Positions 45,191 through 54,486 of a DNA stretch of 64,000 nucleotides are shown piece after piece. Both the position numbers and the translations under genes were made by a program. The stretch spans positions 2,670,225 through 2,734,224 of the forward strand of contig OY282363.1 of NCBI GenBank assembly GCA_958295695.1. Reading direction: 5' to 3'. Source of the stretch: an uncultured Alphaproteobacteria bacterium. Lineage in GTDB: Bacteria; Pseudomonadota; Alphaproteobacteria; SP197. Every line of letters starts with the position of its first letter. Positions within the stretch are counted from its first letter, which is position 1. The notes beneath the pieces are model-generated. The model was given only the letters and a program-made list of their open reading frames with translations. It did no database searches and had not been told where the DNA came from.

Positions 45191-46189
45191 ATGCCCGACA
45201 TCCCGGAGACCATGCGCGCCGTCGAATACAACGGCAGCGGCGGGCCGGAAGTGGTCGGGCTCGCCCGGCACCCGGTGCCGCGGCCCTCGGTGGGCGAGGT
45301 GCTGGTCGAGGTTCACGCCGCCGGCGTGAACCGGCCGGACCTTCTGCAACGCGCGGGCGGCTATCCGCCGCCGCCGGGGGCGAGCGACATTCCGGGCCTC
45401 GAGGTCGCCGGCGAGGTCGTCGCCAACGGCCCCGACTCCGCGGATCTGGAGGTGGGCGCGAAGGTGATGGCGCTGGTGGCGGGCGGCGGCTACGCGGAAT
45501 ACTGCATCGTCCCCACACCCCAAGCGCTTCCCGTGCCGGACACGCTCTCGATGGAAGAGGCGGCCGCCGTTCCGGAGACCTTCTTCACGGTCTGGACCAA
45601 TGTGTTCCAACGCTCGCGCCTGCGGCCCGGCGAGACGCTGTTGGTCCACGGCGGCGCGAGCGGCATCGGCACGACGGCGATCCAGCTCGCGCACGCCAGG
45701 GGCTCGCGCGTCTTCGCCACGGCCGGCGGCGACGGACGCTGCCGCGCCTGCGAGGCGCTGGGCGCCGAACGCGCGATCGACCGCCGTTCGGAAGACTTCG
45801 TCGAGATCGTCGGGGCGCTGACCGGGGGCCGCGGCGTGGACGTCATCCTCGACATGGTGGGCGGCGGCTATATCCCGAGGAACATCGAGGCCCTGGCGGT
45901 CGAGGGCCGGCTCTGCTTCATCGCCTTCCTGGACGGACCGAAGGCCGAGGTTAACTTCGCGCCCCTGATGATGAAACGCGCCACGATCACCGGCTCGACC
46001 CTGCGCGCGCGTTCGGTCTCGCAGAAGGGCGAGATCGCCCGGGATATCGAACGCGAGGTGCTGCCGCTGCTCGAGAGCGGCCGCGTGAAGCCGGCGATGC
46101 ACGCGACCTTTCCGCTGGCCGACGCGGCGGCGGCGCAGGAGGCCCTCGAGGGCGATCATGTCGGCAAGGTGGTGCTGACGATGGGTTGA
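45191..46189 (+). CDS. NAD(P)H-quinone oxidoreductase, zinc-free MDR family
   Basis: 332 residues of the quinone oxidoreductase/PIG3-like medium-chain family. Blocks: MRAVEYNGSGGPEVV, VHAAGVNRPDLLQRAGGYPP, IPGLEVAGEV, the NADPH motif LLVHGGASGIGTTAIQLAHA, and HVGKVVLTM at the end. No zinc ligands are present. It is monocistronic, divergent from the yebC cluster. Confidence 0.92.
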   Translation: MPDIPETMRAVEYNGSGGPEVVGLARHPVPRPSVGEVLVEVHAAGVNRPDLLQRAGGYPPPPGASDIPGLEVAGEVVANGPDSADLEVGAKVMALVAGGGYAEYCIVPTPQALPVPDTLSMEEAAAVPETFFTVWTNVFQRSRLRPGETLLVHGGASGIGTTAIQLAHARGSRVFATAGGDGRCRACEALGAERAIDRRSEDFVEIVGALTGGRGVDVILDMVGGGYIPRNIEALAVEGRLCFIAFLDGPKAEVNFAPLMMKRATITGSTLRARSVSQKGEIARDIEREVLPLLESGRVKPAMHATFPLADAAAAQEALEGDHVGKVVLTMG

Positions 46190-46292
46190 CCGCGACAGGC
46201 GGTAGCCGGCCGGTTGTCAGGGCAAGGTCGATCCATTAGGTAGCAGGCGCGCCGGGCGCGCCCCGCGGCCGGCGCGGAACCGGGGAGACAGG

Positions 46293-46898
46293 ATGGCCCA
46301 GTTGCTGATGCCGCAGGCGACCGCCGTGTGGCTGATCGACAACACGACACTGACCTTCAAGCAGATCGCCGACCTGTGCGGCATGCACGAACTCGAGGTT
46401 CAGGGCATCGCCGACGGTGAGGTGGCGACCAATATCGTCGGTCAGGATCCGGTCCTTTCGGGCCAGATCGACGCCGAGGAAATCAAGCGCTGCGAGACCG
46501 ATCCGGGCGCCTCGGTCGCACTGCGCGAGCGCGGGAACCTGCCGAAGCCCAAGCAGAGCAAGGCGCGCTACACGCCGGTCTCGAAACGCCAGGACAAGCC
46601 CGACGCCATCGTCTATCTGATCGAGCGCTTTCCCCGGCTCGCCGACGCCCAGATCGTTCGGCTGATCGGCACGACCAAACAGACCATCGCCCAGGTCCGC
46701 GAGGGCACGCACCGCAACGCGGCCAAGCTGGAAGCGAAGGACCCGGTGCTGCTGGGGCTGTGCTCGGCCAGGGACCTCACCGCCGAGATCGAGAAGGCCG
46801 ACGCCAAGGCCGCGGCGCTGGAGAGGAACCTCGCCAGGGCCCGGGCCGATCTCGCCGCCCGCGAGTCGGCGGAGCGCGAGGGCGCGGGCGGGATTTGA
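46293..46898 (+). CDS. trcR: DUF1013 cell-cycle regulator TrcR
   Basis: 201 residues. MAQLLMPQATAVWLIDNTTL, FKQIADLCGMHELEVQGIAD, GEVATNIVGQDPV and RYTPVSKRQDKPDAIVYLIE match the DUF1013 family, restricted to alphaproteobacteria and named TrcR in Caulobacter. It has two predicted helix-turn-helix-like regions and a C-terminal coiled coil (IEKADAKAAALERNLARARA). Probably a transcription-associated factor. It is an independent gene, convergent with the TPP enzyme. Confidence 0.92.
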   Translation: MAQLLMPQATAVWLIDNTTLTFKQIADLCGMHELEVQGIADGEVATNIVGQDPVLSGQIDAEEIKRCETDPGASVALRERGNLPKPKQSKARYTPVSKRQDKPDAIVYLIERFPRLADAQIVRLIGTTKQTIAQVREGTHRNAAKLEAKDPVLLGLCSARDLTAEIEKADAKAAALERNLARARADLAARESAEREGAGGI

Positions 46899-46910
46899 GG
46901 ACGGCCCGCT

Positions 46911-48602
46911 TCAGCCGTCCCCGGACCCGGGCTTTCCGAACAGATCCTTCCGCAGGCTCGACATGGCGTCCGGATCGACCTTGACCTGGATGACGGAGGG
47001 AACGGGCTCGTCCAGCGCCCGACGCAGCGCGGCGCCGGTCTCGCCGGGCCCGGCGGCCCGGTAGCCCTTGGCGCCGACCAGTTCGGCGACATCCGGATAG
47101 GGTGGGTTGTGGAGGTCGGCGCCGAGGTAACGGCCGCCGAAGTAGTCGCGCTGGTAGGCTTTCTCGGCGCCCCAGGCGCCGTTGTCGAGCACCACGGCCA
47201 CCACCGGAAGGCCGTGCCGGACGGCGGTCGTCAGCTCGATCATGGTCATCCCGAAACCGCCGTCGCCCATGACCGACACGACGGGCCGGTCCGGCGCGGC
47301 GGCCTTGGCGCCGAGCGCCGCCGCGTAGCCGAACCCGACCAGCCCGAAATCGAGCGGCGCGACGAGCCCCGGCGTCCGGCCGAAGCGCAACCGGTCCGCG
47401 GCCTGCAGGCACATCGCCCCCGTATCGAGCGTGACGATCGCGTCCTCGGGCAGGGCTTCGCGGACCTCCCCCAGGACGCGGACCGGCGGCAGGGGATCGC
47501 CGGCCAGCCGCGCTTCCGCGGCGCGCTCGTCGTCGAGCGCGGCCTTGCGCTTGCGGAACGACCCGGTCCACGAGGCCCAGCCGTCCGGCGCGAGTCTCCG
47601 CTCCGTCGCCGCCGCCAGGAGCGCCTCCGCGGCGGCGCGGGCGTCGGCCACGACTCCCAGCGCGACGGGAAAATGCCGCCCGAGCGCCATCGCGTCGATG
47701 TCGACCTGCGCGATCGCCGCCTGGGCGCCGACGTAGTCGTTGCTGTGGAACGTGGAGTTGAAACCGAGCCGCGTGCCGAGCGCGAGGATGACGTCGGCGT
47801 CGCGGGTCAGGCCGCTCGCCACCTCGTTGCCGCGCGGCCCGGCCTGTCCCGCCAGCAGCGGATGGGCGGTCGGCAGCACGTCGTGATGACCGGTCGAGGC
47901 GACCACCGGGATGTCGAGCGCCTCCGCCAGGGAAGCGAGCGCCGCCGAGCCGCCGGACCATTTGAGGCCGGCGCCCGCGACGATGACGGGCCGGCGGGCC
48001 GTCCCGAGCAACTCGACGATCCGCAGCGTCTGCTTGGCCGAAGGCGCGCCGCCGGCCGTGTTGTCATGGAGGAGCGCCGCGCCCGCCGGCGCGTCGGCGG
48101 CGAAGACGTCGCGCGGAACGTGGAGGACCACCGGCCCGCGTCGCCCCGTCATGGCGACGCGCATGGCTTCGGCCAGAAGCTCGGGCAGGCGGTCGGGCGC
48201 GGGCACCGCGATCGAGCGCTTGCAGATGGGCGCGAAAAGCGCGTTCTGGTCGATCTCCTGGAAGGTGTCGCGGCCGGCCTGCCCGCGCGGGATGGCGCCG
48301 GCGACCGCGACGACGGGCGAATAGGCCAGATGGGCCTCGGCGACCGCCGTGACGAGATTGGCGACGCCGGGGCCCGCCTGCGCGCCCAGCACCACGCCCG
48401 GCCCTCCGGTGACGCGGGCGTAACCGTCGGCCATATGGCCCGCCGCGCGCTCGTCGCGCGCGCCGACATAGGCGATCCCCGACGAGAAGAGGGCGTCGTA
48501 GAGCTCCAGCATCGACCCGCCCAGCAGGCCGAACACGGTCGTCACCCCGGCCCGGCGGAACAGGTCGACCGCCGCCTCCCCGGCTCCGATCCGGCGGGTC
48601 AT
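46911..48602 (-). CDS. Thiamine pyrophosphate enzyme, Xsc-like (sulfoacetaldehyde acetyltransferase-related)
   Basis: 563 residues with the PYR, central and PP domains of acetolactate synthase-type enzymes. The catalytic Glu is in GARDERAAGHMADGYARVTG. The TPP/Mg motif is GDGGFGMTMIELTTAVRHG through LDNGAWG. The segment VVLDNGAWGAEKAYQRDYFG, then GRYLGADLHNPPYPDVAELV and GAKG, resembles sulfoacetaldehyde acetyltransferase, which has NNxQWGAEKxxQ and LxNxxFAxIAxAMGAxG. QEIDQNALFAPICK and VPRDVF also resemble Xsc. It lies 4 bp after the TMADH-like flavoenzyme and ends an operon headed by an MttB-family gene. The true substrate is uncertain. Confidence 0.85.
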   Translation of the reverse strand: MTRRIGAGEAAVDLFRRAGVTTVFGLLGGSMLELYDALFSSGIAYVGARDERAAGHMADGYARVTGGPGVVLGAQAGPGVANLVTAVAEAHLAYSPVVAVAGAIPRGQAGRDTFQEIDQNALFAPICKRSIAVPAPDRLPELLAEAMRVAMTGRRGPVVLHVPRDVFAADAPAGAALLHDNTAGGAPSAKQTLRIVELLGTARRPVIVAGAGLKWSGGSAALASLAEALDIPVVASTGHHDVLPTAHPLLAGQAGPRGNEVASGLTRDADVILALGTRLGFNSTFHSNDYVGAQAAIAQVDIDAMALGRHFPVALGVVADARAAAEALLAAATERRLAPDGWASWTGSFRKRKAALDDERAAEARLAGDPLPPVRVLGEVREALPEDAIVTLDTGAMCLQAADRLRFGRTPGLVAPLDFGLVGFGYAAALGAKAAAPDRPVVSVMGDGGFGMTMIELTTAVRHGLPVVAVVLDNGAWGAEKAYQRDYFGGRYLGADLHNPPYPDVAELVGAKGYRAAGPGETGAALRRALDEPVPSVIQVKVDPDAMSSLRKDLFGKPGSGDG

Positions 48603-48606
48603 GGAC

Positions 48607-50556
48607 CTAGATCTCCCACGCGGCCCGGAGCCCCTCCAGCACGGCCTCCTCGGCGGTGCGGGGGGCGAGGCAGTCGCCGACGCGGGTGAAGGCCACGGCC
48701 GCGTCCTCGAGGGCGCGGCCGAGATCGTCGTTCGGGACGCAGCCCGGCGACAGGACGAGCGTGTCCACGCCCTCGGCGATCACCGGCTCGTCCGTCAGCG
48801 TGTCCTGGAAGTAGGCGCTGTCGCCGTCGGCGCCGAACAGGCGCATATGGGTCCGGATGTCCACGCCCAGGCGGTGGAGCCGTCCGACGTGATGGTTGCG
48901 CACGTAGAGCTGGAGGAGCTCGCCCGCCATCGCGCCGTTGACCATCAGGCGGACGTGGCGGCCCGAGGCCGCCAGCATCTCGGCGAGCCCGACGCCGACC
49001 CAGTCGCAGCGCCAGTCGGCGACGACGACCCGGTTGCCGATGTTCGCGCCGTCGAGCGCCTGCCGGGCGTCGACCACGTGCGCGTCCCCCGCGCCCTCGA
49101 TGTCCGGCGCGTAGGGCGCGGCCCCGGTCGCCAGAATCACGGCGTCGGGAGCCTCGGAGCGGACGGCGGCGGCGACGACAGGCGTTCCCGTCTCGATGGC
49201 GGCGCCCGCCTCCCGCGCCTCGCGCTCGAGATTCTGCGCGATGCCGCCGAACTCCTCCCGGCCCGGCAGCCGCTGGGCGAGCAGCGCCTGGCCTCCGAGC
49301 CGGTCGGACGCTTCGCGGAGCGTGACCGCGTGACCGCGCGACGCGGCGACCGCCGCGGCCTTGAGACCGCCGGGACCGCCGCCGACGACCAGCACGCGCT
49401 TCGGCTCGACGGCGGGCGTCGGAGCGCCGTATTGGAGCTCGCGCCCGCTTTCGGGATGCTGGATGCAGGAGATGGCGACGCCCTTGTGGGCGTGGCCGAT
49501 GCAGGCCTGGTTGCAGGCGATGCAGGCGCGGATGCCGTCGAGGCGGCCGGTCCGCGTCTTCCATGGCATCCGGGGATCGCAGATCATCGCGCGGGTCATG
49601 CCGCAGAGGTCGGCGTCGCCCGCCGCCAGGATCGCCTCGGCGGTCTGCGGCTGGTTGATCCGGCCGGTCACGATCGTCGGGAGGCCGCTCGCCTCCTTGA
49701 TCCGCCGGCCATGGGGCGCGACATAGCCAGACGGCACGCCCATGGGCGCGGCGATATGGACCGACGCGCCCAGACTGGACGACATGCCGGCGACGACGCT
49801 GACGTAGTCGAGGCGCGGCGCGAGGGCCCGGCAGATCCCGGCCACTTCGTCGCCCGTGAGCCCCTGGGCCGGGTCCAGCTCGTCCCCGGAGATGCGCAGG
49901 CCCAGCGTGGCGTCCCCGATCGCGCGCCGCATGGCGCCGAGCGCCTCGACCGCGAATCTCAGGCGTTTCTCGAAGGAGCCGCCCCATTCGTCGTCGCGCC
50001 GGTTGAGGCGGGGATTGAGGAACTGGGCGGGCAGGTAGCCGTGGCTCGCGACCAGCTCGACGCCGTCGAGACCCGCCTCGACGAGATAGCCCGCCCCGCG
50101 GCCGTATCCGGCGATCACCTCCTCGATCAGCGCCCCGGACATCGGCCGGGGCATGATGTGGAAGCGCTCGTTCGGAACGGCCGACGGCGCATAGGCGGTC
50201 GCCAGCATGCCGTCCGGGGTGGTCTGGACCTCGCGGCCCGGATGGAAGAGCTGGCCGAACAGCGCGGCGCCGTGGCGATGCACGGCCCGGGCCAGCCGGC
50301 GGTAGCCCGGAACGCAGTCCCGCGACGTGGCGTCCAGGCAGTGGTCGGCGAAGCGCGCGGTCTCGTGGACGCGCGCGACCTCGGCCACGATCAGGCCCGC
50401 CCCGCCGCGGGCGCGAGCCTCCTGGTAGGCGACGTAGCGTTCGCTGGGCGCGCCGGAAGAGAGATGGGTGTGATGCCCAGTCGAAACGATCCGGTTGCGC
50501 AGGGCCGTCCGGCCGAGATCGATCCCGGAGAGGAGATGGGGGAACGACGCGCTCAT
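48607..50556 (-). CDS. TMADH-like NADH:flavin oxidoreductase with 4Fe-4S cluster
   Basis: 649 residues. N-terminal old-yellow-enzyme TIM barrel (GIDLGRTALRNRIVSTGHHT, VELVASHGYLPAQFLNPRLN), an iron-sulfur motif CIACNQACIG...C near residue 335, and a C-terminal NAD(P)/FAD domain (RVLVVGGGPGGLKAAAVAAS). This is the architecture of trimethylamine dehydrogenase, 2,4-dienoyl-CoA reductase and N-methylproline demethylases. ATG 50556 overlaps the mttB-like stop as ATGA, so the two are coupled. It is a candidate oxidative demethylase acting after the methyltransferase; this is inferred from context. Confidence 0.88.
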   Translation of the reverse strand: MSASFPHLLSGIDLGRTALRNRIVSTGHHTHLSSGAPSERYVAYQEARARGGAGLIVAEVARVHETARFADHCLDATSRDCVPGYRRLARAVHRHGAALFGQLFHPGREVQTTPDGMLATAYAPSAVPNERFHIMPRPMSGALIEEVIAGYGRGAGYLVEAGLDGVELVASHGYLPAQFLNPRLNRRDDEWGGSFEKRLRFAVEALGAMRRAIGDATLGLRISGDELDPAQGLTGDEVAGICRALAPRLDYVSVVAGMSSSLGASVHIAAPMGVPSGYVAPHGRRIKEASGLPTIVTGRINQPQTAEAILAAGDADLCGMTRAMICDPRMPWKTRTGRLDGIRACIACNQACIGHAHKGVAISCIQHPESGRELQYGAPTPAVEPKRVLVVGGGPGGLKAAAVAASRGHAVTLREASDRLGGQALLAQRLPGREEFGGIAQNLEREAREAGAAIETGTPVVAAAVRSEAPDAVILATGAAPYAPDIEGAGDAHVVDARQALDGANIGNRVVVADWRCDWVGVGLAEMLAASGRHVRLMVNGAMAGELLQLYVRNHHVGRLHRLGVDIRTHMRLFGADGDSAYFQDTLTDEPVIAEGVDTLVLSPGCVPNDDLGRALEDAAVAFTRVGDCLAPRTAEEAVLEGLRAAWEI

Positions 50557-52115
50557 GAGGCCGGCGACATGCGCTCCCGCGGCAGCGCGATCGGGAAGCG
50601 CTCGCGCAGGCGCGTGTCGGTCCCGTCGTCGATGTGGCGCGGGAAGTGCCGGGCGAGGATCCGGCGGACCTCGTCCCTCGCGCGTTCCCGGATGTCGCGC
50701 GCGCCCCTCTCCTCCCAGTCGGAGGGCGAGAGACGGTCGGCGACGGTCGGATAGAGGTAGTCGCGGGTCATGTTGGCGAGGGTCTGGGCATGGCCGAGAT
50801 AGTGTCCCTCGCCCAGCACCACGTCCCGGATGGTCTCGACCGAGAGGCTCTCGTCGTCGACCTCGACGCCGCGCACGGTGCGCAGGATCGCGCCCAGCAT
50901 GTCGTTGTCGATGACATAGCCTTCCATGGCGAGTCCGAGCAGGCTCGCCTGCATGCCGCAGGTCTGGGTAATCATGGAGCAGCCCGCCTGGGCGGCCAGC
51001 GTGACGGTGTAGGCCTTCTCGAAACCCGACTGGGCGTCCGGGATCTTCGAATCGGTGATGCCCGCCATGACGCTGCAGGGAATGCCGTAGGCGCGCGCCA
51101 TCTGCGCGGTCGCCGCGGCCACCACGGCCTGTTCGCCGCTGCCGCCGCACATCGCGCCGGTGCGCAGGTCGGACACGATCGGCTTGGGCCCGGCGACCAC
51201 CGTGACGTCGGGATCGATCAGGTTGCAGTAGACCAGCCCGGCCAGCGCCTCCGCCAGCGCCTGGGCCACGGCGCCCGCCAGCTTGACCGGCGCGGTCGCT
51301 CCGGCCTGGCCGGCCGAGACCAGCATCACCGGCATGCCGAGCGGGACCGCCTTCTCGATCGCCCGGAGCGCCTCCTCGGCGAACCGCATGGGCGGGACCA
51401 CGTGGCACGACAGCAGCATGGCGAACGGCCGCCGGCGATAGCGGCCCTCCCCGCCGGCGACCGCGTCGAACAGGGCGACGACGTCCTCGACGTGGTCGGC
51501 GGCGGTGATGCTGGTTCCGACATGCTTGGCCGTGCCCGAGAGGATCGCGTAGGCCGTGTTGAGGTCGAAGGCGCGCACGTCCTCGACGTCGCGGGCGACG
51601 AGCGAACGGTCGTAGAAGTGGATGTTGGGCTGGGTGTCGACGAGGCGCGCGACATCGTAGAGGTCGCCGAGCGTCGCCCCCCTGTAGCGCCCCGTCTCGA
51701 GGTCGACGATATTGGGCGAGGCTCCGCCCGAGCCGAGGTGGACCCGCCCGGCGGCGATCTCCAGATCGTGCTCGCGGGTCTGGCCCCAGGCCACGAAGCT
51801 CTTCCGGCAGCGCGCCAGCACGTCCTCGACGAGCGCGCGGGGAAAGTGCAGGCGCCCGTGCTCGCAGACCCAGCCGCCGCGCGCCGTGACGCGCTCGACC
51901 ATGGGCGGGATGGCGCCGGCGAAACCGACCTCCTCGACGAGGCGCATGACGGCCTCGTGCACGCGGGCCTCGTCGGCCTCGGACAGCGGCCGGTAGCGCC
52001 CTCCGGTCAGTCCTGGCCAGACGGCGCGCTCGTCCGCGGCCGGCGGCGCGGCCCGTTCGGCGAGGCGGGCGCTCCGTCCACGACGGCGACGCGGCCTGGC
52101 GACGGCCTGATCCAT
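50553..52115 (-). CDS. MttB-family (non-pyrrolysine) methyltransferase 1
   Basis: 520 residues of the trimethylamine methyltransferase (MttB) superfamily. Blocks: YRPLSEADEARVHEAVMRLV, RLHFPRALVEDVLARCRKSF, VDLETGRYRGATLGDLYDVA, GTAKHVGTSITAADHVEDVV, GAMCGGSGEQAVVAAATAQM and AGITDSKIPDAQSGFEKAYT. The frame has no internal UAG, so no pyrrolysine. The N-terminus is an Arg-rich tail of about 30 residues. Characterised non-Pyl members (MtgB) demethylate glycine betaine to a corrinoid protein. It leads an operon with the TMADH-like and Xsc-like genes. No corrinoid protein is nearby. Confidence 0.9.
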   Translation of the reverse strand: MDQAVARPRRRRGRSARLAERAAPPAADERAVWPGLTGGRYRPLSEADEARVHEAVMRLVEEVGFAGAIPPMVERVTARGGWVCEHGRLHFPRALVEDVLARCRKSFVAWGQTREHDLEIAAGRVHLGSGGASPNIVDLETGRYRGATLGDLYDVARLVDTQPNIHFYDRSLVARDVEDVRAFDLNTAYAILSGTAKHVGTSITAADHVEDVVALFDAVAGGEGRYRRRPFAMLLSCHVVPPMRFAEEALRAIEKAVPLGMPVMLVSAGQAGATAPVKLAGAVAQALAEALAGLVYCNLIDPDVTVVAGPKPIVSDLRTGAMCGGSGEQAVVAAATAQMARAYGIPCSVMAGITDSKIPDAQSGFEKAYTVTLAAQAGCSMITQTCGMQASLLGLAMEGYVIDNDMLGAILRTVRGVEVDDESLSVETIRDVVLGEGHYLGHAQTLANMTRDYLYPTVADRLSPSDWEERGARDIRERARDEVRRILARHFPRHIDDGTDTRLRERFPIALPRERMSPAS

Positions 52116-52218
52116 CGTTGCCTCTCCCGCGGTCGAGCGGCGCTCCCGCCGCGCAGTCTATGGCGCGCCCGTCCCCGACGGAAGCGCCATGGCGTTTTCG
52201 TCGCCCGCGGCGACCGCC

Positions 52219-52782
52219 CTACGTCTCGTCGTCGCGCTTCAGGTGGCGTTGCACGAAGGGGAGCTGCGCCAGCGTGAAGACGGCGGTGAGGCCGAGAAGC
52301 CCGAACACCTTGAAGTACACCCACACCGTCTCGCTCTGGGTCCGCCAGACGAGCTCGTTGAGGGCGGCCATCGCCACGAAGAAGAGCGCGAACCTGAACG
52401 TCAGGATACGCCAGCCTTCGTCGTCCAGCGCCATGGCGGGGCCGACGACGTACTTCAGCGGCGGCTTGCCGAGCGTCAGGCCGCCCGCGAGCACGACGGC
52501 GAACGCGAGCTGCACCACCGTCGGCTTCATCTTGATGAACGCGTCGTCCTGGAGGATCAGCGTGAGGCCGCCGAAGACGCCGACAAGGCCGGCCGTGACC
52601 AGCGCCATCTTCGGAATGCGCCGCCCGACCGCCCAGCCGAGGGCGAGGGCGCAGACCGTGGCGGCCATCAGGGCGGCGGTCGCGGTCATCAGGTCGGCCA
52701 TGACATAGGCGACGAAGAACACCGCGAGCGGACCGTAGTCGGTCGCGGGCGAAAGCCAGCGCGGCGGTTCTCGTGCGGGCAT
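52219..52782 (-). CDS. yciB: Inner-membrane-spanning protein YciB (septation protein A family)
   Basis: 187 residues with about five transmembrane helices. TDYGPLAVFFVAYVMADLMT, GGLTLILQDDAFIKMKPTVV, FALFFVAMAALNELVWRTQS and VWVYFKVFGLLGLTAVFTLA are characteristic. The family is linked to septation/cell-envelope integrity with no defined activity. ATG 52782 gives a plausible N-terminus; upstream frame is antisense noise. Confidence 0.9.
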   Translation of the reverse strand: MPAREPPRWLSPATDYGPLAVFFVAYVMADLMTATAALMAATVCALALGWAVGRRIPKMALVTAGLVGVFGGLTLILQDDAFIKMKPTVVQLAFAVVLAGGLTLGKPPLKYVVGPAMALDDEGWRILTFRFALFFVAMAALNELVWRTQSETVWVYFKVFGLLGLTAVFTLAQLPFVQRHLKRDDET

Positions 52783-52995
52783 GGGGGGCCTGTTGCCGGA
52801 GGGACGCCGCCCATCCATACCGGATCGCGCCCGCGGCAGGCAACCGCTCGCGGGCCTTCCGCGAGGCCGCGAGCCGTCGGCTCGGGCGCCATGCCCGGCG
52901 CGTCGGCGATCTGGAACGGGCCGCCGGCCTACGGTAGCCTGCCGGCGCCGGAGCCGACGGCTTCCCCGCTCCGGCCATTCTGGACCGGGACCGGC

Positions 52996-53163
52996 ATGGA
53001 CACGAGCGACCCTTTCTACGAGGACCCGGTCCTCAACTCGCCCTACGAAGACCCGGCGCGCCACTGGGAGCTCGACGAGGCCGGCCAGCCGACGGACCGG
53101 ATTCTGGAAATCCGACGCCGGTCCGAGCCGAAGACGCCGCCTCGCTCGACCGGGGCCGGCTGA
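52996..53163 (+). pseudogene. N-terminal stub of a DEAD-type restriction endonuclease subunit
   Basis: 55 residues: MDTSDPFYEDPVLNSPYEDP, ARHWELDEAGQPTDRILEIR, RRSEPKTPP. The PxLNSPYExPxRHWELDExGxPT pattern is the conserved opening of large type III/BPTD_3080-like restriction enzymes of about 1000 residues. The remainder is missing and a TGA ends the frame before hicB. I read it as what is left after a deletion; a short standalone protein is less likely. Confidence 0.6.
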
Positions 53164-53197
53164 CCTGAAGCGCGAACGCTCGACCGGAGAGGGCAAC

Positions 53198-53404
53198 ATG
53201 AAGCTGAAAGTCGTCGTCCACGAGGCCGAAGAGGGCGGCTACTGGGCCGAGGTGCCTGCTATCCCCGGATGCGCGACCCAGGGAGACTCCTTCGAGGAAC
53301 TGCTGGGCAACCTCTATGAGGCCGTCGAGGGGTGCCTCTCGGTGGATGTCCGGGACATCGACGCTTCTTCGGGGACCGACCGGATCGTCGAGATCGCCGT
53401 GTGA
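53198..53404 (+). CDS. hicB: HicB-like antitoxin
   Basis: 68 residues. MKLKVVVHEAEEGGYWAEVP, AIPGCATQGDSFEELLGNLY and EAVEGCL form the degraded RNase H-fold of HicB. No C-terminal DNA-binding domain is present, so it is the short form. Immediately upstream of hicA and overlapping it by 4 nt. Confidence 0.88.
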   Translation: MKLKVVVHEAEEGGYWAEVPAIPGCATQGDSFEELLGNLYEAVEGCLSVDVRDIDASSGTDRIVEIAV

Positions 53405-53577
53405 AGACGGTCGATGGGAACCGCTTCTGCCAGGTTCTGGAAGCGCGGGGGTGGAAACCGGTGCGCACGCGGGGCAGCCACCGCATCTCCGTACCGGTCC
53501 ATGGCGGCGCCTCGCTCAAGCGCGGCTTGCGGAAGCATCTCATGAAGCTGGCGGACATCCATGAATCCGAACTGTAG
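53401..53577 (+). CDS. hicA: HicA-like mRNA interferase toxin
   Basis: 58 residues with the double-stranded RNA-binding-like fold of HicA: FCQVLEARGWKPVRTRGSHR followed by ISVPVHGGASLKRGLRKHLM. The His in GSHR is the catalytic residue of the family. The start is GTG 53401, whose GTGA overlaps the hicB stop. Antitoxin-first order is one of the two usual arrangements. Confidence 0.85.
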   Translation: MKTVDGNRFCQVLEARGWKPVRTRGSHRISVPVHGGASLKRGLRKHLMKLADIHESEL

Positions 53578-53670
53578 ACCGGAAACGAGGCGCCGAGACC
53601 CTGGCGCGGGAACCATGACCCCGGCGGCCCGATCCGTCCTACAGTGCGCGGAACGCCACGGGAGAGCGCC

Positions 53671-54486
53671 ATGCGGCATGCGACGTTCGAGACGCCCGGA
53701 GTCTCGCTCCACTACGTCCAGCAGGGGTCCGGCCCCGACATCGTGTGGTGTCCGGGCGGCGACCAGACCGGCGAGGAGTGGGAGGAGCAGTTCGGGTTCT
53801 TCCCCGACTACCGCTGCACCAGCTTCGATCCCCGCGGGGCGGGCAGGACGGTGAGCCGCGAGCCGCCGCCCTGGCCGATCGCGGCCTACGCCGACGACCT
53901 GGCGGCCCTGATCCGCGAGGTCTGCGATCCGCCGGTCGCGGTCGTCGGGCTGTCGATGGGCGCGCTGATCGTCCAGGAGATGGTGCTCGGCCATGCCGAC
54001 GTCGTGCGCCTCGGCGTCGCCATGGGCACGTCGGGGTCCAAGGCCGGCTTCATCCACGAGTGGGAGGACGCGGAAATCCGGTTCCGCGAGGCCGGCGGCT
54101 CGTTGCCGCCCGACTTCGCGCTGGCCCACTACGCCCTGCTCATGTACCCGTCCGAGGTGCTGGGCGACGACGCGCTGTGGGAGAGGTGCAAGCCCGTCGT
54201 GGCCAGGGCCTACGCCGAGCGCGACGGCGAGATGCTGGCGGCCCAGTGGCAAGCCTGCCTCGACTATTCCGGCATGGACCGCCTGCCGGACGCCACCCGT
54301 CCGCTCCACGTGATCGGCTTCGAGCAGGACATGCAGACGCCGCCCGCGCGCGGCAGGCTGGTCGCCGAGGCGGCGGCCGACGGCCATTTCCACCTGCTCC
54401 CCGGCATGGGCCACTGCTCGCTCTTCCGCCACCGGCCCGGCGCCGTCGCTGCCAAGATCCGCGAGATCGTCGAGGGCCATGACTGA
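53671..54486 (+). CDS. Alpha/beta hydrolase
   Basis: 271 residues. Nucleophile elbow VVGLSMGALIVQEM (Ser near 97), Asp in GFEQDMQTPPARG and His in LPGMGHCSLFRHRP. Opening FETPGVSLHYVQQGSGPDIV is typical. It overlaps the following MttB-family start by 8 nt (ATGACTGA) and so leads the second methylamine module. Its substrate could be an ester of a quaternary amine, but nothing in the sequence shows this. Confidence 0.87.
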   Translation: MRHATFETPGVSLHYVQQGSGPDIVWCPGGDQTGEEWEEQFGFFPDYRCTSFDPRGAGRTVSREPPPWPIAAYADDLAALIREVCDPPVAVVGLSMGALIVQEMVLGHADVVRLGVAMGTSGSKAGFIHEWEDAEIRFREAGGSLPPDFALAHYALLMYPSEVLGDDALWERCKPVVARAYAERDGEMLAAQWQACLDYSGMDRLPDATRPLHVIGFEQDMQTPPARGRLVAEAAADGHFHLLPGMGHCSLFRHRPGAVAAKIREIVEGHD

